Shown here: one piece after another, positions 61,053 to 64,000 of the stretch
How the letters are laid out: each line of letters begins with the position of its first letter
How positions within the stretch are numbered: the stretch's first letter is position 1
NCBI GenBank assembly: GCA_913777615.1
Contig: CAJYTK010000007.1
Coordinates: 124,001 to 188,000, forward strand
DNA from: an uncultured Agrobacterium sp.
Lineage (GTDB): Bacteria > Pseudomonadota > Alphaproteobacteria > Rhizobiales > Rhizobiaceae
DNA: 64,000 bases
Reading direction: 5' to 3'
Notes under the pieces: model-generated
What the model saw: the letters and a program-made list of their open reading frames with translations, nothing else
Told to the model about the DNA's origin: nothing
Databases searched by the model: none
Made by a program: the position numbers and the translations under genes

Positions 61053-61847
61053 TCAGGCTGGCTGGAAGTCGAAATAACCTGAGACTGGCACATGGTCGGA
61101 TGGTTTTTCCCAGGCGCGGACATGTTTCTCAATCGAGACCGATTGAAGCCTGTCTGCCGCTTCCGATGACAACATCAAATGATCGATGCGGATGCCGTTG
61201 TTCTTCTGCCAAGCGCCCGCTTGGTAATCCCAGAATGTGTAGAGCCCGGCCTCGTCGGATGTGGCGCGGGTGGCATCGGTGAGGCCGAGGTTTTCCAGAC
61301 TTCTGAAAGCTGCGCGAGTCTGCGGCAAGAATAGTGCATCACCTTCCCAAGCTCGTGGGTCATAACAATCGAATGGCTCGGGGATAACGTTGTAGTCACC
61401 TGCAAGGATCAACGGTTCTTCCAATTGCAGACGTTCCTCGGCAAAGCGGCGAAGCCGTTCCATCCAGGCCAGCTTGTAAGGATATTTCACCGGGTCGTCA
61501 GGTGGGTTGCCATTCGGCAGATAGAGCGAGCAGACCCTGATAACGCCGCCTTGTATGGAGAACACCCCTTCGATGAAGCGCGCCTGTTCATCGCCATCGT
61601 CGCCTGGCAAACCGCGATTGACCTCATCCGGGCGCATCTTCGATAGAAGGGCAACGCCGTTAAAACCTTTCTGGCCGTGCGTTTCCACATGGTATCCAAG
61701 TGCTTCGATCTCCAAACGAGGGAAGTTTTCGTCGACCGATTTGATTTCCTGGAGGCAGGCAATATCGGGCGACGAATCCTTCAGCCATTCGCAGAGGTTT
61801 TCGATGCGCGCCTTGACGCCGTTGATGTTCCAGGTGGCAATCTTCAT
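61053..61847 (-). CDS. xthA: Exodeoxyribonuclease III (AP endonuclease), 264 aa
   Basis: It repairs abasic sites in DNA. Start MKIATWNINGVKARIENLCEW and the motifs ACLQEIKSVDENFPRLEIEA (metal-binding Glu), LAGDYNVIPEPFDCYDP and RIDHLMLSS, then SDHVPVSGYF with the catalytic Asp-His pair, are those of ExoIII. ATG 61847 (GGAG upstream) gives the usual length; a frame open to 61901 adds 18 unsupported residues. A 240-base gap to exoR, which converges, holds nothing I can identify. Confidence 0.95.
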   Translation of the reverse strand: MKIATWNINGVKARIENLCEWLKDSSPDIACLQEIKSVDENFPRLEIEALGYHVETHGQKGFNGVALLSKMRPDEVNRGLPGDDGDEQARFIEGVFSIQGGVIRVCSLYLPNGNPPDDPVKYPYKLAWMERLRRFAEERLQLEEPLILAGDYNVIPEPFDCYDPRAWEGDALFLPQTRAAFRSLENLGLTDATRATSDEAGLYTFWDYQAGAWQKNNGIRIDHLMLSSEAADRLQSVSIEKHVRAWEKPSDHVPVSGYFDFQPA

Positions 61848-61927
61848 CGCAGGCTCCATTTTCTTTGGACCTGTTTTACCCGATGAGACGGCGAATGCCA
61901 TCGGTTTTCACTGTTTCAACAGCAAGC

Positions 61928-62257
61928 TTAGATCGAGAAGCTGGTGCCGCAGCCACAGCTGGCAACCGCGTTGGGGTTCTTGATCTGGAAGGACTGGCCC
62001 AGCAGATTGTCGACGAAATCGATTTCCGATCCTGCCATGTAGACGAGCGACAAACTGTCGATCAGGACCTTCGCATCCCCGCGCGAGATAACGATGTCAT
62101 CTTCGGTCGGCGCGCCATCCAGGTCAAACTTATAGGAGAAGCCGGAACAGCCGCCGCCTTCGACGGAGACGCGAAGTGCCTGTTTTCCCGCTTCAGCCGA
62201 AACGATCTGGGCGATTCGTTTTGCGGCGGATTCAGAGAGTGTAACGTCCGTGGTCAT
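61928..62257 (-). CDS. erpA: Iron-sulphur cluster insertion protein ErpA (HesB/IscA family), 109 aa
   Basis: This is an A-type carrier that delivers Fe-S clusters to target enzymes. Three conserved cysteines occur: GGGCSGFSYKF (near residue 36) and the C-terminal SCGCGTSF (two Cys near 102 and 104). LSESAAKRIAQIVSAEAG is the usual N-terminus. It diverges from dgt with 175 bases between the starts. Whether it is ErpA or another A-type protein is decided by context only. Confidence 0.9.
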   Translation of the reverse strand: MTTDVTLSESAAKRIAQIVSAEAGKQALRVSVEGGGCSGFSYKFDLDGAPTEDDIVISRGDAKVLIDSLSLVYMAGSEIDFVDNLLGQSFQIKNPNAVASCGCGTSFSI

Positions 62258-62432
62258 GTCGTTTCTCCAACCGGGGTCAAGAACCGGCGAGCAAAGTTCT
62301 GTGTAAGACCGATTATAAACCAGTCAAATTCACCGTCTATAGGCTTAACGGTCGCAAACCCGCTTTGCGGCAACCTCCGCGATAGGTATGAAGAGCAAAG
62401 TAAAAGGTCAATGGGCCGATGGCAGGACAGAC

Positions 62433-63650
62433 ATGATTATCGATCAGCGTGCGTTGGGTTTTGGGAGCGGAGAAAGAGCGGTTTATGCCGCGGATCCATG
62501 GACGACGCGCGGACGCCTGTTTGCCGAAACATCCAGTTTGACACGCTCGGAATTCCAGCGCGATCGCGACCGCATCGTTCACACCACCGCTTTTCGACGA
62601 CTGAAACACAAGACGCAGGTGTTCATAAGTCCCGATGGCGATCATTATCGCACACGTCTGACCCACACGATTGAAGTGGCGCAGATCGCCCGCGCGCTTG
62701 CTCGCGCACTGAAACTGGATGAGGATCTGGCTGAAGGCGTGGCGCTGGTGCATGACTTCGGGCACACGCCATTTGGCCATACCGGGGAAGATGCGCTGGA
62801 TGCAGTTCTGAAGCCCTATGGCGGCTTCGATCACAACGCCCAGTCGCTGCGCATCGTCACCAAGCTTGAGCGGCGCTATGCCGAGTATGACGGTATCAAT
62901 CTGACCTGGGAAACGCTCGAAGGTCTGGTGAAGCACAATGGTCCTCTGTTGAATGCGGCGGGTGAGGGGACGCATGGTCCGGTGCCATTGCCGATCCTCG
63001 AATATTGCCAGCTTCAGGATCTGGAGATCGGCACCTTCGCCAGCCTGGAGGCCCAGGTCGCCGCCATCGCCGATGACATCGCCTATAATACACATGACAT
63101 CGACGATGGTCTGCGCGCAGGTTATCTGACCTTTGATATGCTGGAGGACGTGCCGTTCCTCTCAGGCCTGATGGCTGAGGTTCGTGCAAAGTATCCGTCG
63201 CTCGATGATGATCGTTTCGCGCATGAAATCATGCGCCGCCAGATTACGCGGATGGTGGAAGATGTGATTGGTGTGGCGCAGCACAACCTCGATCTCCTGA
63301 AACCGAAGAATGCTGCCGATATTCGCGCCGCCGACCGCACCGTCGCGACCTTTTCGCCGGACATGGCCGAGACCGACAAGCAGATCAAGAAGCTGCTCTT
63401 CGGGCATATCTATCGCCACCCGGATATCATGCGCATTCGCGCAGGCGCGACGCAGATCGTTACTGACCTTTTCCACCGCTATATGGAAACGCCAGCCGAG
63501 ATGCAGAGTCACTACTGGGTGGACAGCATTCCCGGCATGACGGAAGCCGCAAGGGCGCGCCATGTGGGCGATTATCTCGCAGGCATGACCGATAGCTATG
63601 CGCTTAGGACGCATCAGCGGCTGTTTGACCATACACCCGATTTGCGATAG
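62433..63650 (+). CDS. dgt: Deoxyguanosinetriphosphate triphosphohydrolase-like protein, 405 aa
   Basis: It splits dNTPs to deoxynucleosides and triphosphate and so limits dNTP pools. The HD-domain metal ligands are visible in [16 protein letters not shown] (His), [17 protein letters not shown] (His-Asp) and, later, [12 protein letters not shown] (Asp). [24 protein letters not shown] is a family hallmark. ATG 62433 with AGGACAG before it gives the usual alphaproteobacterial length; an in-frame start at 62388 is weaker. It is followed by argS after 63 bases; erpA-dgt-argS is a common rhizobial order. Confidence 0.93.
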   Translation: MIIDQRALGFGSGERAVYAADPWTTRGRLFAETSSLTRSEFQRDRDRIVHTTAFRRLKHKTQVFISPDGDHYRTRLTHTIEVAQIARALARALKLDEDLAEGVALVHDFGHTPFGHTGEDALDAVLKPYGGFDHNAQSLRIVTKLERRYAEYDGINLTWETLEGLVKHNGPLLNAAGEGTHGPVPLPILEYCQLQDLEIGTFASLEAQVAAIADDIAYNTHDIDDGLRAGYLTFDMLEDVPFLSGLMAEVRAKYPSLDDDRFAHEIMRRQITRMVEDVIGVAQHNLDLLKPKNAADIRAADRTVATFSPDMAETDKQIKKLLFGHIYRHPDIMRIRAGATQIVTDLFHRYMETPAEMQSHYWVDSIPGMTEAARARHVGDYLAGMTDSYALRTHQRLFDHTPDLR

Positions 63651-63713
63651 GCAGCGCGCGATTGCGAAGCCGATACCCGGATGACTGAAAGCCCTTCGCG
63701 AAGGTAGATGACC

Positions 63714-64000
63714 ATGAACCTTTTTGCCGATTTTGACGCACGAATCAAAAAAGCTCTCGAGACGATCGATCTCGTCAAAGCCAATCGCGATGCTGTCGAT
63801 TTTGGCCGTATCACCGTGGAATCTCCACGCGATCCAAGCCATGGCGATGTCGCGACCAACGCGGCAATGGTGCTGGCCAAGCCGCTTGGCACGAACCCGC
63901 GCGCGCTGGCTGAGCTGATCGTGCCGGCACTTGAACAGGATGCCGATGTCGATAGCGTCAATGTGGCAGGCCCCGGCTTCATCAATATCCGCGTTTCGGT
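63714..64000 (+). CDS. argS: Arginyl-tRNA synthetase (N-terminal part; truncated by window end)
   Basis: The first 95 residues are seen: [20 protein letters not shown], then [20 protein letters not shown], typical of the ArgS N-terminal additional domain that binds tRNA, and [16 protein letters not shown] just before the catalytic core. ATG 63714 is nine bases after AAGG; an in-frame ATG at 63708 would be too near it. The gene runs past base 64000. Same strand as dgt, with which it is probably co-transcribed. Confidence 0.93.
   Translation, partial: MNLFADFDARIKKALETIDLVKANRDAVDFGRITVESPRDPSHGDVATNAAMVLAKPLGTNPRALAELIVPALEQDADVDSVNVAGPGFINIRVS

Overview
The window is about 58% GC by eye and reads as conserved chromosomal sequence of an alphaproteobacterium of the family Rhizobiaceae (Agrobacterium, Allorhizobium or Rhizobium type). 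The evidence is the set of genes recognised: an ExoR homologue with its Sel1 repeats, a full glpRDSTPQUV glycerol-uptake locus of the rhizobial type, separate PurS and PurQ, a long B12-dependent ribonucleotide reductase with a C-terminal cysteine cluster, a DUF1476 (zeta inhibitor) gene beside purC, and intergenic palindromic repeats of the rhizobial mosaic type. I saw no rRNA, tRNA, CRISPR array, phage gene or insertion sequence.

Layout. 1-5.1 kb: the end of an ABC ATPase, an FtsX-type permease, an AttH/CrtC-like secreted protein and a putative glycoamylase, all rightward and nearly without gaps. 5.2-11.9 kb: leftward MOSC protein plus flavoprotein pair, a small DUF2171 stress gene, an ABC-F ATPase, a 1-Cys peroxiredoxin and class II fructose-bisphosphate aldolase. 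12.3-16.5 kb: a ProXWV-type quaternary-amine ABC importer and a luciferase-like monooxygenase. 16.6-25.1 kb: glpR-glpD-glpS-glpT-glpP-glpQ-glpU-glpV, all leftward: a repressor, glycerol-3-phosphate dehydrogenase and a complete glycerol ABC importer. 25.4-30.8 kb: an oligopeptide importer (OppA, B, C and a fused DF ATPase). 30.9-33.0 kb: a small secreted protein behind a consensus general-stress promoter, then an atypical SUKH-domain gene. 33.2-38.3 kb: nrdJ with a NrdR box, a 0.7 kb gene-poor gap, and soxR with a SoxR box. 38.4-44.9 kb: nucleotide and carbon metabolism (gpt, purQ, purS, purC, purB, rpe) plus a zeta-inhibitor paralogue and a small hydrolase. 45.0-51.1 kb: an orphan type 1 binding protein, Nudix hydrolase, RhlE-like helicase, M23 endopeptidase, DUF455 protein and Bcp. 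51.5-57.9 kb: a giant AsmA/YhdP-like protein and valS. 58.3-64.0 kb: a FadL-like porin, exoR, xthA, erpA, dgt and the beginning of argS.

How the parts work together. The glp locus imports glycerol (GlpV binding, GlpP/Q channel, GlpS/T ATPases) and passes it, after phosphorylation elsewhere, to GlpD under GlpR control. The pur genes serve IMP and AMP synthesis, with gpt salvaging xanthine/guanine. nrdJ and dgt set dNTP pools. SoxR, the two peroxiredoxins and the stress-promoter genes form a scattered stress-response layer.

Most noteworthy observations: complementary loss of ATPase motifs in GlpS and GlpT, implying one dead and one live ATP site; a SoxR-type promoter pointing away from soxR into a gene-poor region; a perfect GGAAC-N16-CGTT promoter before an uncharacterised secreted protein; a perfect NrdR palindrome before nrdJ; and an orphan immunity-like SUKH gene. 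None of these amounts to a proven new system; the clearest candidates are the SoxR-driven leftward transcript and the asymmetric GlpST ATPase.
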